Of a stretch of DNA of 38,631 nucleotides, positions 1-7,745 are shown in pieces; position 1 is the first letter of the stretch, and every line of letters begins with the position of its first letter. The notes under the pieces were generated by a model that saw only the letters and a program-made list of their open reading frames with translations, was not told where the DNA came from and searched no databases. The stretch comes from Neptunomonas qingdaonensis (GTDB taxonomy: Bacteria; Pseudomonadota; Gammaproteobacteria; Pseudomonadales; Balneatricaceae), in contig NZ_FOOU01000021.1 of assembly GCF_900113275.1 (NCBI RefSeq), positions 13,160-51,790 of the forward strand, read 5' to 3'. The translations under genes and the position numbers were made by a program.

Positions 1-10
1 AGCTACATTA

Positions 11-86
11 TGGTGGGCGTGGAGAGGTTCGAACTCCCGACATTCGCCTTGTAAGGGCGACGCTCTCCCAACTGAGCTACACGCCC
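11..86 (-). tRNA. tRNA-Val (anticodon TAC)
   Basis: The reverse strand folds as a full cloverleaf of 76 nt. The acceptor arm GGGCGTG pairs with CACGCCC, followed by an A discriminator and an encoded CCA end at 11-13. The anticodon loop CTTACAA places TAC at positions 34-36, which reads valine GUA codons. The T-loop has GTTCGAA. It is the downstream member of a two-tRNA transcript starting near 257, separated from tRNA-Asp by 57 nt. Confidence 0.97.
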
Positions 87-143
87 ACAATGCATCGGCT
101 TAAATTTTTTATACTAATAAAATCAGCACCTTGACTTTACTAG

Positions 144-220
144 TGGCGGAATGGACGGGACTCGAACCCGCGACCCCCTGCGTGACAGGCAGGTATTCTA
201 ACCAGCTGAACTACCACTCC
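144..220 (-). tRNA. tRNA-Asp (anticodon GTC)
   Basis: The reverse strand gives a 77-nt cloverleaf. The acceptor GGAGTGG pairs with CCATTCC through one G-T wobble, with a G discriminator and encoded CCA at 144-146. The anticodon loop CTGTCAC gives GTC, and the T-loop carries GTTCGAG. It is the first gene after the promoter at 264-291. Confidence 0.97.
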
Positions 221-263
221 GTTTTCATTCTGAGGCGTTGACACGTCCCTGAACGAGGTGCGC

Positions 264-291
264 ATTTTAAATACTTTCCCTGCATTGTCAA
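264..291 (-). promoter_or_regulatory. sigma-70 promoter of the tRNA-Asp/tRNA-Val operon
   Basis: On the minus strand a perfect -35 box TTGACA (286-291) is followed after 16 nt by TAAAAT (264-269). Directly downstream is a GC-rich stretch, GCGCACC, as in stringently controlled stable-RNA promoters. Transcription should begin near 257, about 37 nt before tRNA-Asp. Stringent control is inferred from the discriminator only. Confidence 0.8.
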
Positions 292-507
292 ACATTTGCA
301 GCAAAAAAACAGATATATTTTTTTCCTCGATATAAACACAGCTTAACATTTTACGTCTAACGACTGCCGACATGAATAGCATGTGTTCACTTAATAACCA
401 GAACCGCTTTCATTTTTCCCACACACACCTCAAATATTTCCACCCGCGAGCAAAAAGCACTAAAGTAACGCTTCTTACTTGTTAGCTATTTATAATCGCA
501 GGACACA

Positions 508-1047
508 ATGCAGATATCAGATACGTTGGAAAATTTTGTCACAAAGTGGCGTGCATACCACAATGACCCATTACCCAGCATGCCTTTTGATCCACAATGG
601 CCTTCACTGTGCTTTGACGCCAATGACCCACAAGCGGGTGAGATTCTCAATTGGCAGCCGACAAAACAGACGCCCGTCTCTGATATGTTCATTCGCTTAG
701 GTGAGGCACTGGATACCAAAATTCATCCTGATATTGCAGAATACTTTAGCTGCTACTGGTCCGATCACTTAAACGCACGAGCACCCGCCGGTGATTTAGT
801 TTTATTGCAGGTTTGGAATGAAGAGGATTTAGAACGACTTCGAGCCAATTTTATTGGCCACGCTATGGTAAAAGCCAAGCAAAAACAGCCTTTAAGCTTA
901 TTTTTTGCATGCACTGAGCCGGATGATGGAATGCTAACGGTACGTAACGATGACGGCAGCATATGGCTGGAATATCCTGGCAAAAAGCCGGTTAAACAGA
1001 TCGCCGACAACCTCTGCGACTTTATCAATCAATTGTCACCCCGCTAA
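508..1047 (+). CDS. syd: Syd, SecY-interacting protein
   Basis: The 179-residue product matches Syd in length and pattern (the E. coli protein is about 181 aa). It has no signal peptide or membrane segment. Family landmarks include the WQP segment near residue 49, the LLQVWNEEDLERL stretch near 98, NFIGH near 113, and the C-terminal NLCDFINQL. Syd is a cytosolic protein that associates with SecY at the inner membrane and is thought to check the integrity of SecYEG. The ATG at 508 follows an AGGA at 500-503. The gene is alone on the plus strand and converges on the glycosylase gene ending at 1092. The function is known in E. coli and inferred here by family. Confidence 0.88.
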   Translation: MQISDTLENFVTKWRAYHNDPLPSMPFDPQWPSLCFDANDPQAGEILNWQPTKQTPVSDMFIRLGEALDTKIHPDIAEYFSCYWSDHLNARAPAGDLVLLQVWNEEDLERLRANFIGHAMVKAKQKQPLSLFFACTEPDDGMLTVRNDDGSIWLEYPGKKPVKQIADNLCDFINQLSPR

Positions 1048-1091
1048 ATTACCAACCCTTAGCCTGCTTAATTGAAACCCTCAAACAGCCC

Positions 1092-1757
1092 TCACCAACC
1101 CACCGTAAAAGACAGCAACCGGCTAATATGGCACAAAGGCCGGTCTGATTCTGCACGCCATTGATTGAAGGCATCCTGAACTTTTTGCAAATCCCTCTTT
1201 CCTGTTGGCTTCTTATCGACCACCCCCTGTGCTTTCAACGCCGCCACCACATCATCAGTCAACACAAAAGTATCTTTTCCCAACATCCGCAAAAAATACG
1301 CCCCGGAGTTACCCCCCAGATGCGATCCCTGCTGCTTAAGAGCGCTCCACAGGCCAATAATATTCTCTTCTGGCCAATCCGCTATCCAACGAGCACAGCT
1401 ACCCTGCTTTTCTGCTATCTCAGTCAGCATCACCGCGTTCAGGCGAGTGGCTTTGATCTTTCCCCAGTGCCTTATAATCTGATCATTCTGCATTAAACGC
1501 TCTAACTGCTCATCACTCATTAAAGCGACTTTGTGAGGATTAAAGTCGAAAAACGCTTTTTCAAAGGCGGGCCATTTACTGTCCACCAGCGAATGTTTCA
1601 GGCCTGCCCTGAAAACGCGCCGTGTTAACGTTGAAAAAATATAGTTTTCACTTAATTGCGCAATCGAGGCATCAGACAAGACCTCTGGCAACATAGACTC
1701 CAGCGCTGCCCCTTTATGCTGCAAGGCATGCTCATACAACCATTGGAAATTTTTCAT
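1092..1757 (-). CDS. Tag-like DNA-3-methyladenine glycosylase I family protein
   Basis: The 221-residue protein belongs to the Tag superfamily of helix-hairpin-helix base-excision glycosylases. The central block (FDFNPHKVALMSDEQLERLM, then IIRHWGKIKA) parallels the Tag core around the helix that inserts into DNA. Tag enzymes remove 3-methyladenine from alkylated DNA. This protein is more divergent: the Cys near the N-terminus that helps hold zinc in E. coli Tag is missing, and the C-terminus ends PLCHISRLLSFTVG rather than the Tag zinc motif. It resembles the Tag-like subgroup of uncertain substrate. Its ATG overlaps the msrB stop by 4 nt (ATGA at 1754-1757), so translation is probably coupled to msrB. 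Confidence 0.75.
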   Translation of the reverse strand: MKNFQWLYEHALQHKGAALESMLPEVLSDASIAQLSENYIFSTLTRRVFRAGLKHSLVDSKWPAFEKAFFDFNPHKVALMSDEQLERLMQNDQIIRHWGKIKATRLNAVMLTEIAEKQGSCARWIADWPEENIIGLWSALKQQGSHLGGNSGAYFLRMLGKDTFVLTDDVVAALKAQGVVDKKPTGKRDLQKVQDAFNQWRAESDRPLCHISRLLSFTVGW

Positions 1758-2185
1758 CTGCTCTGTTCTTCAAAATCAAGAGAAGCGGAATTTACACAAT
1801 AGCGCAGCCCTGTTGGTTCTGGCCCATCGGGAAATACATGGCCTAAATGCGCATCGCAACGCGCACAGCTGATTTCGTCACGTATCACGCCATGCTGACT
1901 GTCCCGATACTCAAGAATGACGTCATCACTTACGGGCTCCCAGAAGCTGGGCCAACCACTAGCCGAATCATATTTTGCAGAGGAGTTAAACAAAGCAATA
2001 CCACAACACACACAGGTATAAACACCCTCCTTCTCATTATGATAATAAGCCCCCGCAAAAGCCCTTTCAGTTTCTCTGTTACGGCAAATACGGTATTGCT
2101 CGGCTGTTAAAGTGGCTTTCCACTCATCTTCCGACTTAATAACTTTTCCATTATTACTCATGGAGCTTTTCATAAAGCCTTTCAT
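1754..2185 (-). CDS. msrB: Peptide-methionine (R)-S-oxide reductase MsrB
   Basis: MsrB reduces the R form of methionine sulfoxide in proteins using thioredoxin. The 143-residue sequence has both zinc-binding CxxC pairs (C58/C61 and C107/C110), the SGWPSFW substrate-binding segment near residues 76-82, and the catalytic Cys130 in RYCVNSASL. No signal peptide is seen, so it acts in the cytoplasm. The ATG at 2185 is preceded by AGGA at 7-nt spacing; internal Met codons at residues 5 and 9 are alternatives and would fit the family length better. It is the first gene of a pair with the Tag-like glycosylase and is divergent from alaA. Confidence 0.93.
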   Translation of the reverse strand: MKGFMKSSMSNNGKVIKSEDEWKATLTAEQYRICRNRETERAFAGAYYHNEKEGVYTCVCCGIALFNSSAKYDSASGWPSFWEPVSDDVILEYRDSQHGVIRDEISCARCDAHLGHVFPDGPEPTGLRYCVNSASLDFEEQSR

Positions 2186-2370
2186 AACATTATCCTCACT
2201 GCCCTGTTCACGCTCAGCCTGGCAAAGCGCTCATCAAGACTAACCGCCAACATCCTCTTTAAAATCAGGAATATCTGGTTTCTCTTAACATAAACCTTAA
2301 CTCAGCAGCTGTTCTTTTCACATATAAAAAAGCGTATGATTATCAACCTTTTTTATTATTTGTGACTCGC

Positions 2371-2399
2371 TCGTCAGTACATTCAACAGAGACTGACGA
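2371..2399 (+). promoter_or_regulatory. Inverted repeat in the alaA leader
   Basis: TCGTCAGT (2371-2378) and ACTGACGA (2392-2399) are perfect complements separated by 13 nt, ending 17 nt before the alaA ATG. It could be an operator or an mRNA hairpin close to the ribosome-binding region. No T-run follows, so it is not a standard terminator. The role is not known. Confidence 0.4.
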
Positions 2400-2416
2400 C
2401 CTACGGGATTGTTAAC

Positions 2417-3631
2417 ATGCCAGTTATCAGAAAATCGAACAAGCTGATCAACGTTTGCTACGACATCAGGGGACCCGTTCTTCAGGAAGCCAAACGTTTA
2501 GAGGAGGAAGGCAACCGCATCCTCAAACTCAATATCGGCAACCCTGCTCCGTGGGGATTTGAGGCACCTGAAGAGATTGTTCAGGACGTTATCCGCAACT
2601 TACCCGCCTCTCAGGGATATTGCGATTCAAAAGGCTTGTTCGCGGCCCGTAAAGCCATTATGCAAGAGTGTCAGAGAAAAGAGATTGCGAACGTTAGCGT
2701 TGAAGATATCTATATAGGTAACGGCGTCTCAGAACTGATTGTCATGTCTATGCAGGGCTTACTGAATGATACGGACGAGATGCTCATTCCTGCTCCCGAC
2801 TATCCGCTCTGGACAGCGGCGGTTAGTCTGGCCGGTGGAAATCCGGTGCACTACCTGTGTGATGAGCAGTCTGGCTGGGTACCGGATATTGACGACATCC
2901 GCAGCAAGATTACTGAAAACACCCGTGGCATTGTGGTTATCAACCCTAATAACCCGACAGGTGCTGTGTATCCAAAAGAAATACTGATGCAAATTATGGA
3001 TCTGGCCAGAGAACATAGCCTGATCGTTTTTGCTGACGAAATATACGACAAGATCATCTATGATCAAGCCCGGCATATTTCTATGGCTTCATTAGCAGAC
3101 GATGTGATCTGCTTAACGTTCAACGGTCTGTCTAAAACATATCGCGCGGCAGGGTTTCGTTCTGGCTGGCTTATCGTCAGCGGACCCAAGCACCGTGCGC
3201 GCGATTATATTGAAGGGCTGGATATGCTCAGCAATATGCGTTTATGTGCTAACGTCCCTGCCCAACACGCAATACAAACAGCGTTAGGAGGATATCAAAG
3301 CATTAATGAGCTTATCGTTCCCGAAGGGCGACTATTTGAGCAGCGCAATCTGGCCTGGAAGATGCTTAATGATATCCCCGGCGTCTCCTGCGTAAAACCT
3401 GAAGGAGCCTTGTACTTATTCCCTAGGCTGGATCCCGATGTTTATCCAATTAAAAATGACGAAAAGCTGGCACTTGATCTGCTGCTGCAACAAAAAGTAC
3501 TTGTGGTACAAGGCAGCGGATTTAACATGCCAGATACACAACATTTCAGAATTGTCTTCCTTCCGCGTATTGATGATTTAGAGGAAGCAATATCACGTAT
3601 TGCCACCTTCTTAAAATCTTACGAGCAGTAA
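2417..3631 (+). CDS. alaA: Glutamate-pyruvate aminotransferase AlaA
   Basis: This is a class I/II (fold type I) PLP-dependent aminotransferase of 404 residues; E. coli AlaA has 405. It makes alanine from pyruvate and glutamate. Visible signatures are the N-terminal YDIRGPVLQEA, the NIGNPAPWGF substrate loop, INPNNPTGAVY (residues about 175-186), FADEIYD (about 205-211) with the Asp that contacts the PLP ring, and the PLP lysine K240 in GLSKTYRAAGFRSGW. R377 in the HFRIVFLP segment would bind the substrate carboxylate. The gene is monocistronic: a leader hairpin lies upstream and a strong terminator follows at 3688. Adjacency to msrB and htpX resembles the arrangement I recall in Pseudomonas. 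Confidence 0.93.
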   Translation: MPVIRKSNKLINVCYDIRGPVLQEAKRLEEEGNRILKLNIGNPAPWGFEAPEEIVQDVIRNLPASQGYCDSKGLFAARKAIMQECQRKEIANVSVEDIYIGNGVSELIVMSMQGLLNDTDEMLIPAPDYPLWTAAVSLAGGNPVHYLCDEQSGWVPDIDDIRSKITENTRGIVVINPNNPTGAVYPKEILMQIMDLAREHSLIVFADEIYDKIIYDQARHISMASLADDVICLTFNGLSKTYRAAGFRSGWLIVSGPKHRARDYIEGLDMLSNMRLCANVPAQHAIQTALGGYQSINELIVPEGRLFEQRNLAWKMLNDIPGVSCVKPEGALYLFPRLDPDVYPIKNDEKLALDLLLQQKVLVVQGSGFNMPDTQHFRIVFLPRIDDLEEAISRIATFLKSYEQ

Positions 3632-3687
3632 CGATTAAGTGAACTAATTACCTATTTATATAGCCTCATATATAGCAACAACATTAT

Positions 3688-3712
3688 GAGCGGTATGCGT
3701 ACCGCTCTTTTT
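3688..3712 (+). terminator. Rho-independent terminator after alaA
   Basis: GAGCGGTA and TACCGCTC form a perfect 8-bp stem with a 4-nt loop (3688-3707), followed by five T residues. It lies 57 nt after the alaA stop. Confidence 0.9.
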
Positions 3713-3776
3713 AAATCTTTAGTTGTGAAGTACATAAAGTCGCGTTACTGTTTGTCATAACCTTTTGTAATAACTT

Positions 3777-3792
3777 TGTCATTAAACTGACA
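3777..3792 (+). promoter_or_regulatory. Operator-like palindrome TGTCA-N6-TGACA
   Basis: A perfect 5-bp inverted repeat with a 6-nt spacer lies 41 nt before the unknown gene at 3833. A further TGTCA half-site is at 3753-3757, 24 bp (just over two helical turns) upstream. The size and phasing suit a dimeric regulator, but none is identified. Confidence 0.3.
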
Positions 3793-3832
3793 TAGTATTC
3801 TTTTCTGTTAATAACATGTCCTGGGTGTCACG

Positions 3833-4201
3833 ATGTTTATCAAGATTAAGAAAAATAGCGGTATCTTCATGGAACACAACGGTTTGGAAAAACAGCACCT
3901 GGTGCCTGTTACATCCAACTTTCTCATCAATCTTAATCATGTCGCTGAAGTATCTTTCTACACGATTAAAGAAAAGAAAGTGCGCTACGACCTTGAAAAC
4001 CATGAGTTTCAACTTCAACCGCACACCCGTGTTTTGCACCTTCACATGGCTTACCCCTATGCCATGATGAAAGAAAATATCAAAGGAATTAAAGGCAACC
4101 TGGTCGAGCGCAGCTACTACAAGCTCTACTTCCTGCCTGAAGAGATGGGACAATATGATGAGTTGCGCAGCAAAATTGAAGAACATGTTTTAAATCTCTG
4201 A
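3833..4201 (+). CDS. Hypothetical protein, 122 aa
   Basis: I do not recognise this protein. It is basic, soluble and rich in aromatic and His residues, with no signal peptide or membrane segment. The sequence looks like a real folded protein: regularly spaced hydrophobics, VSFYTIKEKKVRYDL followed by RVLHLHMAYPYAM, and a charged C-terminal helix. The gene has its own upstream palindrome (3777-3792) and its own terminator (4224-4246), so it is an independent transcription unit. The Shine-Dalgarno is weak (GGGTG about 8 nt before the ATG); an alternative ATG at 3869 has none. A 134-codon frame on the opposite strand over the same bases is less protein-like and lacks a terminator. Confidence 0.6.
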   Translation: MFIKIKKNSGIFMEHNGLEKQHLVPVTSNFLINLNHVAEVSFYTIKEKKVRYDLENHEFQLQPHTRVLHLHMAYPYAMMKENIKGIKGNLVERSYYKLYFLPEEMGQYDELRSKIEEHVLNL

Positions 4202-4223
4202 TCATCTGAATCTACACGTGTAA

Positions 4224-4246
4224 GGCTGCATTGATGCGGCCTTTTT
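4224..4246 (+). terminator. Rho-independent terminator after the 3833-4201 gene
   Basis: GGCTGCAT (4224-4231) pairs with ATGCGGCC (4234-4241) through one T-G wobble; five T residues follow. It lies 22 nt after the stop codon. Confidence 0.85.
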
Positions 4247-4323
4247 ATTTGCGAAATTTTTATCCTCCTCTACGCTGATGCATAGGAATAATAATAACTA
4301 ATGCGCAAACAGCAGGAGACACT

Positions 4324-5151
4324 ATGGAAATTAAAGACCTGTTGGGCCAGACCAGCAAGCTACCAAACGTACCTGAAGTAGTCCGTTACTTAATTCAGGC
4401 ATTAAACAATCCTGATGCTGATTATTCAGATATCGCTAAAAAAGTCAGCGAAGATCAAACACTCTCTTTAAAAACACTTCGGTTGGTCAATTCAGCCTAT
4501 TTCGGGCTGTCACGAAAAATCTCATCTATTGATGAAGCAACGATCATGCTAGGCATGAGCCGCTTAAAAATACTGGTGATTGCTTCCGGCTTCTCTAACT
4601 CTGCAGTCAACGTTGAGGGACTGGATATAAAAAAATTCTGGTCAGAATCCTTTAGAGTAGCGACTCTCGCCCGCTGGTTTGCATCTAAGTCGGATGATGT
4701 AGATCCTGATGTCGCGTTTACAGCAGGTCTTATTCATAACATCGGGCGCTTGTTACTCCATTTAGCGGTGCCTAAACGCGCAAAAGCCATTCAAACACTC
4801 ATTGAAGACTCTTATCTAAGCCGCAGCGAAGCAGAGATTGATCGGGTGGGATTCACCTCTCAGGAAGCGGGCAAGGCGCTCCTGGATATGTGGAGCTTCC
4901 CAGCAGAACTTGGTGAAGCAGTAAAACAGCATAAAAAACCATTGAGCCATGACGACCTTCTTCCTCTGAGCGCCATTTTACACTTGGCATGTTATATCAA
5001 TGCTTGTATTCGAGAGGCAAGGAATGAAGAAAGCGTCAAAGAATCCTATCCAACCGCCGTCGCTACGCTAGCCGGCGTGGCACCCGGGACCATCGACCAG
5101 CTAGGTGAGGCACTGACGCTAAGATCAGGCTTAGATGGTTTAACTGAATAA
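4324..5151 (+). CDS. HDOD domain signalling protein
   Basis: A single HDOD (HD-related output domain) fills about residues 8-205 of this 275-residue soluble protein. The opening LPNVPEVVRYLIQALNNP and the LVNSAYFGLSRKISSIDEA segment near residues 54-72 are typical. HDOD proteins are non-enzymatic relatives of HD phosphohydrolases in motility, c-di-GMP and stress signalling. The HD pair is replaced by HN here (H138-N139 in GLIHNIGRLLL), so metal-dependent hydrolysis is not expected. No GGDEF, EAL or receiver domain is attached. A GGAG Shine-Dalgarno precedes the ATG. It converges on the exonuclease gene with a gap of only 37 nt. Its partner is unknown. Confidence 0.87.
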   Translation: MEIKDLLGQTSKLPNVPEVVRYLIQALNNPDADYSDIAKKVSEDQTLSLKTLRLVNSAYFGLSRKISSIDEATIMLGMSRLKILVIASGFSNSAVNVEGLDIKKFWSESFRVATLARWFASKSDDVDPDVAFTAGLIHNIGRLLLHLAVPKRAKAIQTLIEDSYLSRSEAEIDRVGFTSQEAGKALLDMWSFPAELGEAVKQHKKPLSHDDLLPLSAILHLACYINACIREARNEESVKESYPTAVATLAGVAPGTIDQLGEALTLRSGLDGLTE

Positions 5152-5188
5152 CATAGTGGGAGACTTACTAAGCAAAAAGGATGAAGTG

Positions 5189-5674
5189 TTAACTAATATC
5201 GCAAGCAGCCAGGCAGGTCAGAAGGTCATTGACATCATCCATGGCGCGATGGTTTCGTACCTGAGCATTAGCAACCAACCGATACTGAATCAACTGCCCA
5301 CCTTCCAGCACTTTATCAATACCTCGGACTTCAAATGAAGGATTCATCCTAGCGGATTCATAAAGACGTCGAATCCAAAAATAATCAAAATCAACGGCGT
5401 CACTGATGAGCGTCTTACCTTGAAGCCGCGTGTTGAGTCGCTTACAAGCCTCCTTGACAGACACGCCTTCGGCCAGCAACTCCTGAATAGCAATATGGTG
5501 AAGATCCTCTGCTTCTAAATCCCAATCCGTCCAGTTATAACCTGTTTCCGGATTAATCAAGAAGCTATCGCTATCGCCCGTCAAACCACACTTCCATGCA
5601 ATTTCTATCGGATAAGAGCCCGGCCCTAAGCCACTGGCTTCAATATCAATGCAGATCACGGGAATCTTAATCAT
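5189..5674 (-). CDS. DnaQ-like DEDDh 3'-5' exonuclease
   Basis: The 161-residue protein has the DEDDh exonuclease motifs: D10 and E12 in CIDIEASGLG, D95/D97 in SDAVDFDYF, and the last motif HxAxxD (H142-D147). It therefore probably degrades DNA or RNA from the 3' end with two metal ions; the substrate is unknown. The frame stays open for 27 more codons upstream, but those residues lie inside the methyltransferase gene and do not look like the family. The ATG at 5674 puts the DxE motif at the expected place and overlaps the methyltransferase stop by 8 nt (5667-5674), which suggests coupled translation. Confidence 0.82.
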   Translation of the reverse strand: MIKIPVICIDIEASGLGPGSYPIEIAWKCGLTGDSDSFLINPETGYNWTDWDLEAEDLHHIAIQELLAEGVSVKEACKRLNTRLQGKTLISDAVDFDYFWIRRLYESARMNPSFEVRGIDKVLEGGQLIQYRLVANAQVRNHRAMDDVNDLLTCLAACDIS

Positions 5675-6572
5675 TGTGTTTAAATACCATTGCTTTAACA
5701 CCACCTTCAGAGTCAAGATCAGGGAAGTCTTCTTGTGTTGGCAGTAACTCAACAAATGAAAACTGCGGGCACTCCTGCGCCATTAAGTCCCTGACGAAAG
5801 TTTGATTGTGAGCCGGATCATTATGACAAGCTAACACCTGCGCACCTGGCAAAGCCAACTCAGGCAAGCGTCTTAACACTTTACGATAATCATTTTCTGC
5901 CACAAAACTTCCCGGCTGAAAACTGGGAGGATCAATGATAATTATATCATAAGGCCCTGGCCGCCTGATCCGCCCCCAGGACTTCAGCATATCGTAGGGC
6001 ATAAAACTAACCTTAGAAAGATCATGTCCATTCAACTGATGATTAGCGCGCCCAATACTCAAACCCCGTTTGCTCATATCAACATTCACCACCTGCTGCG
6101 CTCCGCCAGCTATTGCGGCAACCGAAAATGCACAGGTGAAAGAAAACAGGTTGAGAACTTTCTTATCTTGAGAGTGTAAGCGCACCCAATCCCGCCCATG
6201 TCGCATATCTAAAAACAGACCACTGTTTTGAAACTGTATTGGCCGGATTTCGTATTTCAATGACGACTCATCAGCAATGAGTAATTCAGGCACTTCACCA
6301 AAAACCACTTCATGCCGGGTCTCTCGTCCACGCCCGCGGTGTTGAATTAAAAGACCAGATACCCTCGGGTCATTCGCAAAAAAGGTTTTGAGTTCGGTCA
6401 ATGTCGTTTCACCAACATCTGCGTACAGCCGGATAATCACCACGGGCGAAAACCAATCGATAACAACTGACTCATAACCTGGAAAGAAACCACCCCGCCC
6501 ATGCAATAAACGGCGGCATTGATTGTCTGCAGTCTTTAATTGATCCTGTACCCAACGATAAATATCAGTCAC
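5667..6572 (-). CDS. Class I SAM-dependent methyltransferase (RlmI/RlmK-like)
   Basis: The 301-residue protein has a Rossmann methyltransferase domain in its C-terminal two thirds. The SAM-binding motif is KVLNLFSFTCAFSVAAIAGG near residues 138-157, the acidic motif VVNVDMS near 162-168, and the catalytic IIIDPPSF near 212-219. IDPPSF is typical of the RlmI/RlmK/RlmL group that methylates rRNA bases, and the PF10672-type fold fits. The PUA domain of true RlmI is absent, so the target cannot be named; it could be rRNA, tRNA or another nucleic acid. It is upstream of, and overlaps by 8 nt, the exonuclease gene, so both are likely co-expressed. Confidence 0.8.
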   Translation of the reverse strand: MTDIYRWVQDQLKTADNQCRRLLHGRGGFFPGYESVVIDWFSPVVIIRLYADVGETTLTELKTFFANDPRVSGLLIQHRGRGRETRHEVVFGEVPELLIADESSLKYEIRPIQFQNSGLFLDMRHGRDWVRLHSQDKKVLNLFSFTCAFSVAAIAGGAQQVVNVDMSKRGLSIGRANHQLNGHDLSKVSFMPYDMLKSWGRIRRPGPYDIIIIDPPSFQPGSFVAENDYRKVLRRLPELALPGAQVLACHNDPAHNQTFVRDLMAQECPQFSFVELLPTQEDFPDLDSEGGVKAMVFKHND

Positions 6573-6657
6573 TTAACCTCCTGAGTTGATACTCTGGATT
6601 ATAAAGAGATGCCCCAGGCCCGACCAGTAAATATATCCCAGGTTAATCACGCAGGGG

Positions 6658-6686
6658 TTGAAACTTTTAACAAAAGCCTATATCTA
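6658..6686 (+). promoter_or_regulatory. Candidate htpX promoter
   Basis: TTGAAA (6658-6663) is followed after 17 nt by TATCTA (6681-6686), 30 nt before the ATG. The -35 is good, the -10 is weak. TTGAAA also suits a heat-shock sigma-32 promoter, which drives htpX in E. coli, but the expected CCCCAT-type -10 is not present. Confidence 0.3.
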
Positions 6687-6716
6687 AGCGTTATCTAAAA
6701 TTTTGGGAAATACACT

Positions 6717-7601
6717 ATGCGCATCATTCTCTTCCTTCTGACCAACATGGCCGTTCTTCTGATCGCCAGTGTCACCCTCAATCTGCTGGGAGTTGAGCAT
6801 TACCTATCAGGCACAGGGCTGAACCTTACGTCTTTACTTATTTTTTGTGCTGTCTTTGGTTTTGTCGGGTCTTTCGTTTCACTGTTTATTTCAAAGTGGA
6901 TGGCTAAAAGATCAACTGGCACTCAGATTATTGAGCAACCCAGAACCAGGGAAGAAAAATGGCTGGTTGATACCGTTGCTGAGTTAGCTGAAAAAGCTGG
7001 TATCGGCATGCCTGAAGTCGGCATATTCCACTCCGATCAAGCCAACGCTTTTGCAACGGGCTGGAATAAAAACAATGCGCTTGTTGCGGTTAGCAGCGGT
7101 TTATTGCAACGCTTTCGCCCTGAAGAAGCCAGAGCTGTCATGGCACATGAAATAGGCCATGTAGCCAATGGAGACATGGTCACTCTCACCCTGATTCAAG
7201 GCGTGGTAAACACCTTTGTCATGTTCTTTGCGCGCATTGTCGGTTACTTTGTTGACTCACTACTGCGCAAAAACAGTGAATCCAGTGGCGTAGGCATTGG
7301 CTTTTACATTGCCACCTTCGTTGCTGAAATCGTTTTTGGTATTGCTGCATCCATGATTGTTGCCTGGTTCTCGCGTCGGCGTGAATTCCGCGCAGATGTA
7401 GCCGGGGCTCAATTTGGTAGCACAGCAGGAATGATTGGAGCACTGCAGCGACTCAAAGCTGAATCAGCAATGCCGGATCAGCTACCTAGTCAAATGACTG
7501 CGTTTGGTATCAGCAGTCATACAAAAATGGGATTTATGGCATTAATGGCCAGCCATCCTCCACTGGATGATCGAATCGCTGCGTTACAAAACCAGCGTTA
7601 A
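6717..7601 (+). CDS. htpX: Membrane zinc metalloprotease HtpX
   Basis: HtpX is an inner-membrane M48 protease that helps FtsH remove damaged membrane proteins. The 294-residue length matches E. coli (293). Two N-terminal hydrophobic helices (about residues 4-24 and 36-58) precede the cytosolic catalytic part; two more lie near 157-178 and 193-217. The zinc site is complete: HEIGH with H144, E145 and H148, and a third ligand E223 in [11 protein letters not shown]. The C-terminal SHPPLDDRI is conserved in the family. The gene stands alone between a candidate promoter and a strong terminator at 7638. Confidence 0.96.
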   Translation: MRIILFLLTNMAVLLIASVTLNLLGVEHYLSGTGLNLTSLLIFCAVFGFVGSFVSLFISKWMAKRSTGTQIIEQPRTREEKWLVDTVAELAEKAGIGMPEVGIFHSDQANAFATGWNKNNALVAVSSGLLQRFRPEEARAVMAHEIGHVANGDMVTLTLIQGVVNTFVMFFARIVGYFVDSLLRKNSESSGVGIGFYIATFVAEIVFGIAASMIVAWFSRRREFRADVAGAQFGSTAGMIGALQRLKAESAMPDQLPSQMTAFGISSHTKMGFMALMASHPPLDDRIAALQNQR

Positions 7602-7637
7602 TCTCCAAAAGCCGCTCTACAGTGCAAACATAAAAAA

Positions 7638-7668
7638 GGGCAGCTAACCTCGGTTAGCTGCCCTTTTT
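7638..7668 (+). terminator. Rho-independent terminator after htpX
   Basis: GGGCAGCTAACC (7638-7649) and GGTTAGCTGCCC (7652-7663) form a perfect 12-bp stem closed by a 2-nt TC (4 nt if the last pair opens), followed by five T residues. The A-run before it could let it also serve the minus-strand gene ending at 7746. Confidence 0.95.
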
Positions 7669-7745
7669 ATATACAGCATTTTATATAAAACATTGTTATA
7701 CCAAGCTTTTTAATTCAAACAAGCTTGAGCATAGTTATTCCACCA

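Noticed and set aside
3782-4186. 134-codon minus-strand frame opposite the unknown gene
   Set aside because: Unlike the plus-strand frame, it lacks a terminator and a protein-like pattern.
5156-5338. 60-codon plus-strand frame right after the HDOD gene
   Set aside because: It lies antisense over the exonuclease gene and ends with that gene's codons; the exonuclease motifs on the minus strand are clear.
7702-7727. CAAGCTT/AAGCTTG inverted repeat as terminator of the small membrane protein gene
   Set aside because: Only 7 bp with an AAGCTT core that is self-complementary, and no T-run on the minus strand.
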